This document shows, piece by piece, positions 32,537-40,310 of a stretch of DNA of 64,000 nucleotides. The translations under genes and the position numbers were made by a program. The number at the start of each line of letters is the position of its first letter. Positions within the stretch are counted from its first letter, which is position 1. The notes beneath the pieces were generated by a model, which worked only from the letters and a program-made list of their open reading frames with translations, was not told the origin of the DNA and searched no databases. The DNA is taken from assembly GCA_003963405.1 (NCBI GenBank), contig RXIY01000022.1:1-64000 (forward strand). The letters run 5' to 3'. The DNA comes from Hyphomicrobiales bacterium. Its GTDB lineage: Bacteria > Pseudomonadota > Alphaproteobacteria > Rhizobiales > Beijerinckiaceae.

Positions 32537-33693
32537 CCTTTTCCGACATTCTGACATGGGCCGCCGCCGCTTATTGGGTCGTGGCGATGGGGCTTCTCGT
32601 CATTTCGGTCGTGGGCACGATCCTCCAGCCGCGGATCGCCGCCCGCCGCGCGACGCGGCGCGATCAGCCGCCGGTCTCCATCGTGCTGCCGGTGAAGCTG
32701 CTCGAAGACGGTTTCGATCGCACGCAGGAGTCCGCCTTCGCGCAGGCCTATCCTTCCTTCGACGTGACCGTCTCCTCGGCGGAAGCGGAGTCTCCGGCGG
32801 TGCGAAGGATGCGGGAGATTTTCGCCCGCCATCCGGAGCGGCCCTCGCGCGTGCTGCTTTCCACCGCGCGTTTCGCCGCGAGCCCCAAGGTCGACAATCT
32901 CTTCGCGCCCTTCATGCAGGCGCAAAACGACGTGATCCTGATGAAGGACGCCAATGTGCTGCTGGAGCCCGACGCGTTGGCCCAGCACATGCGCCAGCTC
33001 ACCGACGAGGTCGGCCTCGTCTGCGCCATCCCCTATTGCGCCGGGCTCGAGAACTTCGCGGCCCATGTGGAGGCCGCGATCATCAACGGCCCACATGCGC
33101 GCATGCTGTTCCTGGCCTCCTGCCTGGGGCAGGGGCATGGCGTCGGCAAGATCATGCTGTTCCGCCGCTCGGATTTTCTGCGCGCGGGCGGTTTCGACGC
33201 GATTTCGCACACGGTTGGCGAGGACAATGCGCTCGCCAAGGCGATGCGGCGAATCGGGCGGCGGCCGGTCTTTTCGCACCGGCCTGTACGGCAAAAGCTG
33301 GGCGCGCGCGCCTATGGGGATGTTTATCACAGGCAATTGCGCTGGAGCGTGATCCGCCGCAACGACGAGCTTCTGTCTTTCCTGCTGGAGCCGATTTGCC
33401 AGGCTTTTCCGGCGGTTATCGCCGGATCTCTGGCCGCGCCGCTCCTTGGCGCCTCTCACGCCGCAGGCTTTGCGGCGACCTTTCTGGTCTGGTTTGCGCT
33501 GGAGACATTGCTTTCCGTGGCCAAAGGATGGCAGTTATCGGTAGCGGCGCCAGCGGTTTTTATTGTCCGCGAGGCTATGATGATCGCGGTCTGGGTGAAC
33601 GCCTGGATGACCGACCGGGTGGTCTGGGCGAAGGACAAGGTCCATGCGCGCGTCGCGGCGCCGCCGGCGCCCCCCGCGCAAGAAGAAGGATAA
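32533..33693 (+). CDS. GT21-family glycosyltransferase (ceramide glucosyltransferase/HpnI/Pgt-like)
   Basis: Membrane glycosyltransferase of 386 aa. An N-terminal transmembrane helix is followed by a GT-A domain with VSIVLPVK, the D2 motif ILMKDANVLLEPD, the D3 acidic pair VGEDNALAKAM and the (Q/R)xxRW motif as RQLRW, then two or more C-terminal membrane segments. This set is diagnostic for GT21. Family members glycosylate ceramide, hopanoid precursors (HpnI) or diacylglycerol (rhizobial processive Pgt); the sequence does not decide which. Translation begins at GTG 32533, overlapping the SDR stop codon. Confidence 0.85.
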   Translation: MTFSDILTWAAAAYWVVAMGLLVISVVGTILQPRIAARRATRRDQPPVSIVLPVKLLEDGFDRTQESAFAQAYPSFDVTVSSAEAESPAVRRMREIFARHPERPSRVLLSTARFAASPKVDNLFAPFMQAQNDVILMKDANVLLEPDALAQHMRQLTDEVGLVCAIPYCAGLENFAAHVEAAIINGPHARMLFLASCLGQGHGVGKIMLFRRSDFLRAGGFDAISHTVGEDNALAKAMRRIGRRPVFSHRPVRQKLGARAYGDVYHRQLRWSVIRRNDELLSFLLEPICQAFPAVIAGSLAAPLLGASHAAGFAATFLVWFALETLLSVAKGWQLSVAAPAVFIVREAMMIAVWVNAWMTDRVVWAKDKVHARVAAPPAPPAQEEG

Positions 33694-35005
33694 CCTTTTG
33701 CTGCTCGGACTCCTCCAGTTCCTGGTCGACGCGGTCGCCTATCTCTGCGTCTCGATCCTGGTCGCCATCGGGCTCGGCTATCTCGTCGTCATAGGCCGCT
33801 TCCTCTATGACTGGATGCGCGGCGCGCGCGACCCGGAGGCGCCCGCCGTTCCCGACGCCGAGCTGCCGCATGTGCTGTTGCAGATTCCGGTCTTCAACGA
33901 GCCGCTCGTCACCGAACAGTCCCTGCGCTGCGTCGCCCAGCTCGACTGGCCCAAGGACAGGCTGCGCATCCAGCTTCTCGACGATTCGACGGACGAGACC
34001 ACGGCCCGCGCCGCCGCCGTTGCCGAGGAATTGCGCGCGAATGGGACGATCATCGACCATGTGCGCCGCACCGACCGCTCGGGCTTCAAGGCCGGGGCCT
34101 GCGCCCATGGGCTGACGCTGACGAACGAGCCCTTCATCGCCATGCTGGACGCCGATTTCCGTCCCCCGGCGAATTGGCTCAAGCGCACCGTGCCGCTCTT
34201 TCTCACCGACCCGCGCGCCGGCTTCGTGCAGTCGCGCTGCGAATTCCAGAATTACGAGACCAACTGGCTCACGCGGGCGCAGGGCCTCATTCAGGACGGC
34301 CATTACATGGTCGAGCAGCGTTCGCGCGCGCTTGCGGGCTGGCTGTTCCAGTTCAACGGCACGGGCGGAATCTGGCGCCGCGCGACCGTCGAGGACGCCG
34401 GCGGCTGGTCGGATTATTCGCTCTGCGAGGACCTCGACCTTACCGTGCGCGCGGAGCTCGAGGGCTGGCACGGGCTCTTCGTCTCGGAGCCGCCCATTCC
34501 CGGCCAGGTGCCGGACGGCATTCGCGACTTCCGCCGCCAGCAGCGGCGCTGGTCCAACGGCTTCGTACAGGTCGCGCAGAAGACCATCCTGCCGATCTGG
34601 GAAGCGCCCTGGCCGCTCGCCAAGCGCGTGATGGCGATCTCGCTCATCGCGCATCAGATTTTCTTTCCCTCGGCGGCGATCGGGCTGATCGCGCTCCTCA
34701 TCGGCTCCCTGCTGCATGGTTCGGTCGCGCCCTATTACGGGCTTCTCGGGCTCGTCGCCGTCATGACGCTGATGGTGGCGCTCGGCATCACCCTTGCGCC
34801 ATATCTCGCCCTCAAGCGCGGCACGGTCGTGGATTACGCCAGGACCGTGGGGTCGGTTCCGCCGCTCTTCATTTATCTGGCTTTCGCCAATGGGGCGAAG
34901 ATCCTGCAAACGCTGCGCGGCCGCAAATCCACTTTCAAGCGCACGCCCAAGCAGGAGACGGCGCCCGCCGGCGAGGCCGCCCCCTTCGACGCCGAGGCGG
35001 AATAG
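33644..35005 (+). CDS. GT2-family processive glycosyltransferase (cellulose-synthase-like)
   Basis: Inner-membrane glycosyltransferase of 453 aa. A transmembrane segment near the N terminus is followed by a GT-A domain with LLDDSTDET, the D-x-D motif MLDADFRPP, the acidic motif CEDLDLTVRAELEGW and the product-binding QxxRW motif QQRRW, then several C-terminal membrane helices. The layout matches CslA/glucomannan-synthase-like GT2 proteins. ATG 33644 overlaps the GT21 gene by 50 bp; TTG 33698, just after the GT21 stop, is an alternative start. Either way it is co-transcribed with the SDR and GT21 genes. Confidence 0.87.
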   Translation: MRASRRRRRPPRKKKDNLLLLGLLQFLVDAVAYLCVSILVAIGLGYLVVIGRFLYDWMRGARDPEAPAVPDAELPHVLLQIPVFNEPLVTEQSLRCVAQLDWPKDRLRIQLLDDSTDETTARAAAVAEELRANGTIIDHVRRTDRSGFKAGACAHGLTLTNEPFIAMLDADFRPPANWLKRTVPLFLTDPRAGFVQSRCEFQNYETNWLTRAQGLIQDGHYMVEQRSRALAGWLFQFNGTGGIWRRATVEDAGGWSDYSLCEDLDLTVRAELEGWHGLFVSEPPIPGQVPDGIRDFRRQQRRWSNGFVQVAQKTILPIWEAPWPLAKRVMAISLIAHQIFFPSAAIGLIALLIGSLLHGSVAPYYGLLGLVAVMTLMVALGITLAPYLALKRGTVVDYARTVGSVPPLFIYLAFANGAKILQTLRGRKSTFKRTPKQETAPAGEAAPFDAEAE

Positions 35006-35051
35006 GGGGGAGCCCCGCAATCAAGGGGAAGGGGCCTGTCCGCCCCTTCTC

Positions 35052-35876
35052 TTACTCCAGCCGCACCGGCGCTTCGAAGGCGCCCTTGTCGGTGACGATG
35101 GTCAGGGTTGCGTCCGCGCTTTTCTGCGATTGGCCGGCGCCGAACAGCGTCAGCGAAAAAGCGTCGCCCTCTTTCTTGGCATCGAGGAAGAGCGGCTCCT
35201 TCACCTCCGCGAAGACATCCTGCGCCTTGCCGGAGCCGGAGAGGCCGACGCGCCAGACCCCCTCGCCGGTCTTCGTCACGGCGAGCCGCTTTCGCGCTTC
35301 AGCGGCCCCGATCTTAACGGGCGCCTGTTTTTCGGCCGCCGCAATGGCGCCCGCATAGGGCGAGGCGCCCGTCTGCGGCAGGGCGAGCGACAGCTCCGCC
35401 TTCGCCGGCAGGCAGATCTTGCCGCAGGCGGCGTAGTCGAGCTTCATGGCGAGCGTCACCGGCGCCTTCGGGTCTTTCGGGATGACCTTCAGCGGGAAGA
35501 TCACGGTCTCGTCATAGCCGGCGACGATCGTGCCGGCCTCGTCGATATGTTTGGGGAGCGGGAAGACGGGCTCGACGCTGGCGACATTCGCGGATTTCGA
35601 GAAGTCGAAGACCGGCGGCGAGCCGGCCTCTCCCGGCTGGCGCCAGTAGGTCACCGTCTTGGGATCGAGGGCGATCTCGACGCCGGCGCGATAGGCGCCG
35701 TCCTGCATCGGCCCCGCCGACAGCAGGCGGACGGCGGAGACGCTGCCCTTTGCCGGGGCGGTGGCGAAATCGGCCTCGGCGGCCAGCCCCGGCCCGACGG
35801 AGAGCGCCGCGCCGGCGGCGAACAGGGCGGCGGGGAGGGCGCGGCGGGCGCGCATCTTGAACCTTGTCTCGGGCAT
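35052..35876 (-). CDS. Periplasmic DsbD-alpha-like domain protein
   Basis: 274-aa exported protein with a signal peptide (ALPAALFAAGAALSVGPGLAAEA). It matches the N-terminal periplasmic domain of protein-disulfide reductases (cytochrome c biogenesis DsbD): YWRQPGEAGSPPVF, then a conserved Cys pair in YAACGKICLPAKAEL. The transmembrane and C-terminal thioredoxin domains of full DsbD are absent, so it must act with another membrane partner or alone. ATG 35876 or 35855 could be used. It is transcribed divergently from yqgE with a shared 81-bp promoter region. Confidence 0.82.
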   Translation of the reverse strand: MPETRFKMRARRALPAALFAAGAALSVGPGLAAEADFATAPAKGSVSAVRLLSAGPMQDGAYRAGVEIALDPKTVTYWRQPGEAGSPPVFDFSKSANVASVEPVFPLPKHIDEAGTIVAGYDETVIFPLKVIPKDPKAPVTLAMKLDYAACGKICLPAKAELSLALPQTGASPYAGAIAAAEKQAPVKIGAAEARKRLAVTKTGEGVWRVGLSGSGKAQDVFAEVKEPLFLDAKKEGDAFSLTLFGAGQSQKSADATLTIVTDKGAFEAPVRLE

Positions 35877-35957
35877 TGCCTCTCACGTGGGTGGGGACGC
35901 TTGCGATGTTCCCTTACGCCGCTTGTTAAGGGGGCGTTGCGGGCGTAGCATGACCCT

Positions 35958-36599
35958 ATGAGCGCATTGCACAGGAAGCAAGAAGTGGCTGGACCGGAGC
36001 GGTTCGCTGGGAATGGCGGGCGTCGTTTCCTCGACGGACAGCTTCTGGTCGCCATGCCCGGAATGTCGGACGAGCGTTTCGCGCGCTCGGTCATCTATCT
36101 CTGCGCGCATTCGGAAGAAGGCGCCATGGGCATCGTCGTCAATCAGCCGTCCCGGGTGAAGAACTTTCCCGAGCTTCTCGTCCAGTTGCAGGTGATTGCG
36201 CCGCAGGAGCGCATCAGCCTGCCGCGCGGCGCGGAGGAGATTCAGGTCCTCTCCGGCGGCCCGGTGCAGACCGACCGCGGCTTCGTCTTGCACACGCCCG
36301 ATTTCTTCCTCGACAATTCGACGCTTGCGATCGACGACGGGGTGTCGCTCACCGCGACCGTGGACATTCTGCGCGCCATCGCGGCGGGCGAGGGGCCGGA
36401 CAGGGCGGTGCTGGCGCTGGGCTACGCCGGCTGGGACGCGGGCCAGCTCGAGGATGAGATTCAGAGAAACGGCTGGCTGCATTGCCCGGCCGATCCGGCG
36501 CTGCTCTTCGACCGCGATCTTTCCAGCAAATACACGCGCGCCCTGCGCTCCATGGGCGTGGACCTCGAGCGGCTCTCGTCGAGCGCCGGACACGCTTAA
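35958..36599 (+). CDS. YqgE/AlgH family protein (UPF0301)
   Basis: 213-aa cytosolic protein of the conserved UPF0301 family. Signature strings are [28 protein letters not shown] and [16 protein letters not shown], plus [17 protein letters not shown]. The molecular function is not established; AlgH was named for an effect on alginate regulation. It is monocistronic. A 23-bp palindrome lies 16 bp after the stop codon. Confidence 0.92.
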   Translation: MSALHRKQEVAGPERFAGNGGRRFLDGQLLVAMPGMSDERFARSVIYLCAHSEEGAMGIVVNQPSRVKNFPELLVQLQVIAPQERISLPRGAEEIQVLSGGPVQTDRGFVLHTPDFFLDNSTLAIDDGVSLTATVDILRAIAAGEGPDRAVLALGYAGWDAGQLEDEIQRNGWLHCPADPALLFDRDLSSKYTRALRSMGVDLERLSSSAGHA

Positions 36600-36614
36600 G
36601 CGTTCCGGTCGCGG

Positions 36615-36637
36615 ATGGCCGGGACGAGCCCGGCCAT
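36615..36637. repeat. Dispersed 23-bp palindrome, copy 1
   Basis: ATGGCCGGG-ACGAG-CCCGGCCAT, perfect 9-bp arms. The same arms with loop CTTGT occur at 48962-48984 and 49119-49141. It lies in the convergent yqgE/aldo-keto reductase gap, so it may also act as a terminator-like hairpin. Confidence 0.7.
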
Positions 36638-36722
36638 GACCTTGGGCGAGGACGGATGGCTCCAACGCGCCCCACCGTGACGGTGACGCGTCATGCAGCG
36701 CTCGTCGCGGGCATCCCGCGCC

Positions 36723-37769
36723 TCACGGGGCCGGATTGCTATGGAGCTGGTGGATCTCATCGATCCGCGCTTCGATCTCGGGCGTGATCGTCACCTGCGC
36801 CGAGGCGAGGTCTTTCTCCAGTTGCGCCATCGTCGTCGCGCCGATGATGTTCGAGGTCACGAAAGGCCGCGACGTCACATAGGCGAGGGCGAGCTGCGCC
36901 GGATCGACGCCGAGGTCGCGGGCGAGCGCCAGATAGGCGTCGATGGCGGCTTCCACGCCCGGCTTTTCATAGCGCTGGGCGCGTTCGAAGAGCGTGGTGC
37001 GCGCGCCCGCCGGCCGAGCGCCGCCCTGATATTTGCCGGTCAGATAGCCCTGCGCCAGGGGCGAATAGGCGAGAAGGCCCACCTGCTCGCGCTCGGCGAA
37101 TTCCGCGAGCCCCATCTCGAAGGCGCGGTTGATGAGATTATAGGCGTTCTGGATCGAGACCACGCGCGGGCCGTGGCCGAGTTCGGCGGCGCGCAGAAAG
37201 CGCGCGACGCCCCAGGGCGTCTCGTTCGAGAGGCCGACATGGCGCACGAGGCCCTCCCGGACCAGTCCATCGAGCGCCTCCAGCGTTTCCTCGATGGGAA
37301 TTTCGGCGCGTCTGGAGGGCGGCCGATAGGTCGTTCCGCCCGCGCCCCAGAGCGGCAGCGAGCGGTCGGGCCAGTGCAGCTGGTAGAGATCGATGTAATC
37401 GGTTTGCAGGCGCTTCAGCGAGCCCTCGATCGCGAAACGGATGTTCTTGCGGTCGAGAACGGGCGCCGCGCCCTCGCGCAGCCAGCGCGCGTCGCCCCGG
37501 CCCGCGACCTTGGTCGCGATGATCGCCTTGTCGCGGTTTTTCCGCGCGGCGAGCCAGGAGCCGATGATGCGCTCGGTCGAGCCCTGCGTCTCGGGACGCG
37601 GCGGGATTGAATAGATTTCGGCCGTGTCGATGAAATTGACGCCCTGCGCAAAGGCGTAATCGAGCTGCGCATGGCCGTCCTCTTCCGTGTTCTGCTGACC
37701 CCAGGTCATGGAGCCGAGACAGAGGGCGGAGACGGCGAGGTCGGTGCGGCCGAGCTTTCTGTATTCCAT
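36723..37769 (-). CDS. Aldo/keto reductase (Tas-like)
   Basis: NADPH-dependent (beta/alpha)8 oxidoreductase of 348 aa. The catalytic tetrad is visible: Asp and Tyr in NFIDTAEIYS, Lys in IIATKVAG and His in LYQLHWPDR. The Tas-type N terminus (YRKLGRTDLAVSALCLGSMTWGQQ) and the C-terminal cofactor motif (SNIIGATTMAQLEKDL) are intact. It lies 9 bp downstream of the ParA-like gene and is probably the third gene of that operon, although a functional link is not evident. The substrate is unknown. Confidence 0.9.
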   Translation of the reverse strand: MEYRKLGRTDLAVSALCLGSMTWGQQNTEEDGHAQLDYAFAQGVNFIDTAEIYSIPPRPETQGSTERIIGSWLAARKNRDKAIIATKVAGRGDARWLREGAAPVLDRKNIRFAIEGSLKRLQTDYIDLYQLHWPDRSLPLWGAGGTTYRPPSRRAEIPIEETLEALDGLVREGLVRHVGLSNETPWGVARFLRAAELGHGPRVVSIQNAYNLINRAFEMGLAEFAEREQVGLLAYSPLAQGYLTGKYQGGARPAGARTTLFERAQRYEKPGVEAAIDAYLALARDLGVDPAQLALAYVTSRPFVTSNIIGATTMAQLEKDLASAQVTITPEIEARIDEIHQLHSNPAP

Positions 37770-37778
37770 TGCGCGATC

Positions 37779-38492
37779 CTAGCGAAGAAACTGGCTCGAT
37801 TGCAGCGCAAGGCGCAATTCGAAGCTCTGGAGCTGAGTGAAGATGGGCAGGAGCCAGTTGCGGATGGCGGCCCGCACGACGAGCGACATGGCGGGCGGCG
37901 GCTGGCGGAGGAATTCGGACAGCAGGAAGTCCGGGTCGTCCAGAAATCTTGCGATGGGGCGTTCGAGCTTCGAGATCACGAGCTTGCCGCGCGCCCGATA
38001 GTCCGCGAGCGTTTCCCGCGCCTCGAGCCCGAGCGGCGAAGCGCCCTCGTTGTGGACGACGGTCACCCACAGCTCGGGCCAGGTCGCGCCCAGGATGCGG
38101 CAATGGTTCGCCGCCATTTGCGACATGTCGGCCTGGAACATGACGACGGGCGTCACCCCGGCGCGCGCCGCCTCCTCGAAGAAGCCGATCTCGGAGATGA
38201 TGGCGAAGAGCTGATCGAAGGAGTAGCTCCACACATCGACGACCTTGGGCGCGTCGTTTGGCACGAGCAGCCTGTCGAAGAGGGCGATCTGGCCCCGCAC
38301 GTCGAAAATGTCGACGGCCTGCGCCAGGCCCGGAAAACGCTCGGCGTAGGAGGGTTCGCGGGCGTCCGTGTCGAAGCCTTCGACCGGGACGCCGCGCGAA
38401 AGATAATAGTCCGTGACCAGCCGCGCCGTGGTTGTGACGCCGGTGCGCGAATGAGGCGAGCAGACGAAATAGACGAGCGTGCGGCGACTCAT
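37779..38492 (-). CDS. ParA/MinD-like P-loop protein lacking the Walker A lysine
   Basis: 237-aa protein with the N-terminal layout of ParA/CobQ ATPases. The phosphate-binding loop reads SRTGVTTTARL: Gly18 is kept but the invariant Lys is Val19, and the deviant-Walker signature lysine (KGG) is also missing. The switch-like FDTDAREPSY and the strand PKVVDVWSYSF follow, so the fold seems intact. It probably does not hydrolyse ATP, or does so unconventionally. It lies 35 bp downstream of a ParA-like protein with a normal loop, pointing to a paired system of unknown cargo. Confidence 0.72.
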   Translation of the reverse strand: MSRRTLVYFVCSPHSRTGVTTTARLVTDYYLSRGVPVEGFDTDAREPSYAERFPGLAQAVDIFDVRGQIALFDRLLVPNDAPKVVDVWSYSFDQLFAIISEIGFFEEAARAGVTPVVMFQADMSQMAANHCRILGATWPELWVTVVHNEGASPLGLEARETLADYRARGKLVISKLERPIARFLDDPDFLLSEFLRQPPPAMSLVVRAAIRNWLLPIFTQLQSFELRLALQSSQFLR

Positions 38493-38527
38493 ATGATCCT
38501 CGCGGACGAGGCGGCGCCGCCATCGCC

Positions 38528-39367
38528 TCAGGCCTTCGCTGCTCCGTTGATGAGATCGAGGAGGCCGACCCGCTCGAATTCGTCCGCGACGCGCGACAGC
38601 CAGCTCTTGACCTTGCCCCGCAACACGAAAGAGTAATTCGCCGCCTCGCCCGCCGACGTCTGATTTTCGATGAAGGTCATGAAGGGCGCGCCGGCGAGTT
38701 CGACCTGCTCATAGGCGAGCGCATCGAGCTTGGGGATGGTGATTTCGCCCGTCGTGACCACTTCCTCGAAATATTTCGCGTGGGTCTGCGGGTCCCACTC
38801 GAAGAACGTCGTATCGTTCACATGGTTTTTCACCATGAAATAATTCGCGTCGGTCATATAGGGCGCGATTTCGGCGATCTCGTCCAGCGACGCGATCGAC
38901 GGGCCGATGACATGCAGCAGGATAAAGCGGAATTCGCCCGCAGCGACGGCGTCGAAGAAGCCGATTTCGTCGAGCGCCTCGAGCGCGGGGCTCAGGCCGC
39001 CGGCCCGCACGTCGATGACGCTGACTTTCGTGTCCGCCGAGTTGAGCGTGTCGATGATCTTCATCTGGTCGGCCGTCGAGGTCAGATCGACGATCGCCGT
39101 TTCATCGGGGTGGAAGCGGTAGAGCGTGCCGCGCGGCGTCTCCGTGTCGAAGGCGCGGGTCTCGATGCCGTTGAGCGAGAGGAAGTCGAGAATGGCGCGG
39201 GAAATCGTCGTCTTGCCGACGCCGCCCTTGTCCGCGCCGACGACGATCACCGTCGGTCGGACATCGACGACGGGCGCCTTCTGCACAGGTTTCGCCTCGC
39301 GACGCGGCTCCGGCTCCGGCTTGGGAGACGGCGTCTGCTTCACGGGTTTCATTGGCCTTTTAACCAT
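38528..39367 (-). CDS. ParA/MinD-like ATPase
   Basis: 279 aa from ATG 39367, which has AGGAG upstream. A basic Pro/Lys-rich N-terminal extension (about residues 1-36) precedes the deviant Walker A loop ADKGGVGKTTISR. Further motifs are AFDTETPRGTLYRFHP and the strand KVSVIDVRAGG. The second half is unlike plasmid or chromosomal ParA, and no parB or parS-like repeats are nearby. It is the first gene of a probable operon with the lysine-less ParA-like protein and an aldo/keto reductase. Its role could be positioning of a membrane or polar cargo; unknown. Confidence 0.8.
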   Translation of the reverse strand: MVKRPMKPVKQTPSPKPEPEPRREAKPVQKAPVVDVRPTVIVVGADKGGVGKTTISRAILDFLSLNGIETRAFDTETPRGTLYRFHPDETAIVDLTSTADQMKIIDTLNSADTKVSVIDVRAGGLSPALEALDEIGFFDAVAAGEFRFILLHVIGPSIASLDEIAEIAPYMTDANYFMVKNHVNDTTFFEWDPQTHAKYFEEVVTTGEITIPKLDALAYEQVELAGAPFMTFIENQTSAGEAANYSFVLRGKVKSWLSRVADEFERVGLLDLINGAAKA

Positions 39368-39532
39368 GCGGTCTCCTATGGCGCTCGAGCGTTGCGCCGC
39401 TCCTTGTACCTGTGATTCTCGGCAAACATACAACGCGCATGCTTGCCATGCCCCAGCTTTCTCGGCATTGCAAAAATCAATTCAACGTATTCTGAATGTT
39501 GATTGTGGCATAGGGCACTATTGGAAAGTGAA

Positions 39533-39580
39533 TTGACTTGCGTGCGATTTAAGGTATCTAACCGTTCGAAATACAGAACG
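39533..39580 (+). promoter_or_regulatory. Candidate promoter and operator of the sulfate-assimilation operon
   Basis: A -35-like TTGACT (39533-39538) and a -10-like TATCTA (39555-39560) are separated by 16 bp. Directly downstream is an inverted repeat CGTTC-N8-GAACG (39563-39580), which would cover the transcription start. An AATCAA/TTGATT pair lies upstream (39475-39504). The spacer is more AT-rich than its surroundings. The regulator is not identifiable from the sequence. Confidence 0.5.
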
Positions 39581-39627
39581 CCAAGGCTGTTGGCGGCGAG
39601 GTTTTCGAAAGATCGAAGAACGAGCCC

Positions 39628-39996
39628 ATGAGTATTGCATTGGACATAGTCGACACGCGCGCTGCGCCGCTGGAGCCCGAGACGCCCGTTTTGCGCGTCG
39701 AGGACCGCAATGGCGTCGTTCATGAGCTCGCGGCCGTGGAAGGCTGGAGACTTATGGAAATCCTCCGCGATTACGGCATCGGTATGGAGAACACCTGCGG
39801 CGGCGCGCTCGCCTGCGCGGAATGCCATGTCGTGCTCGACGCGAAATCGGCCGCCCGCGTGCCGCCGCCGCGCGAGGACGAATTGGAGAAGCTCGACGAA
39901 TTGCCGATGCTTTATGAAAACTCCCGTCTGAGCTGCCAGATCATCTGGTCGGACGAGATGAACGGGCTCACGCTCAAGCTGGCGCAGGAGACATGA
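39628..39996 (+). CDS. 2Fe-2S ferredoxin (adrenodoxin/ISC type)
   Basis: 122-aa electron carrier. Cys57, Cys63, Cys66 (CGGALACAEC) and Cys103 (SRLSCQI) are the four cluster ligands of the adrenodoxin-type spacing. ATG 39628 is the first gene of the operon and its end overlaps the DUF2849 start. The adjacent sulfite reductase has no flavoprotein partner gene here, so this ferredoxin is the obvious candidate donor; this is inference from position. Ferredoxins of this fold more often serve Fe-S cluster assembly or P450s, which remains an alternative. Confidence 0.9.
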   Translation: MSIALDIVDTRAAPLEPETPVLRVEDRNGVVHELAAVEGWRLMEILRDYGIGMENTCGGALACAECHVVLDAKSAARVPPPREDELEKLDELPMLYENSRLSCQIIWSDEMNGLTLKLAQET

Positions 39997-40310
39997 TGTC
40001 GGCGCTCAAGAACCCCCAGATTCTGCTCGCCTCCAATCTCGCCGACGGCGAGGTCGTGTTTCTCGGGCCTTCGGGCTGGGAGCGCGATCACGCGCGGGCG
40101 CGCGTCGCGCGCGACAAGGATGAAGCCGCCGCGCTCGAGGCCTTCGGCAAGGCGGAAATTGCAGCCAATCGGGTCGTCGACGTTTATCTCGCCGATGTGG
40201 CCCTTGGCGCCGACGGCGCGCCGACGCCGATGCATTATCGTGAAAAAATGCGCGTGAAGGGACCGAGCGTGCGCCTCGATCTCGGCAAGCAGGCCGCGGG
40301 AGCCGCATGA
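39993..40310 (+). CDS. DUF2849 protein of the sulfite reductase operon
   Basis: 105-aa small protein of unknown function. The family pattern is visible: ILLASNLADGEVVFLGPSG, then a basic/acidic helix and VVDVYLADVAL. Its ATG overlaps the ferredoxin stop and its end overlaps the sulfite reductase start, so it is tightly coupled. Conserved linkage with sulfite reductase in alphaproteobacteria suggests an accessory role in the enzyme or in siroheme handling. Confidence 0.85.
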   Translation: MMSALKNPQILLASNLADGEVVFLGPSGWERDHARARVARDKDEAAALEAFGKAEIAANRVVDVYLADVALGADGAPTPMHYREKMRVKGPSVRLDLGKQAAGAA

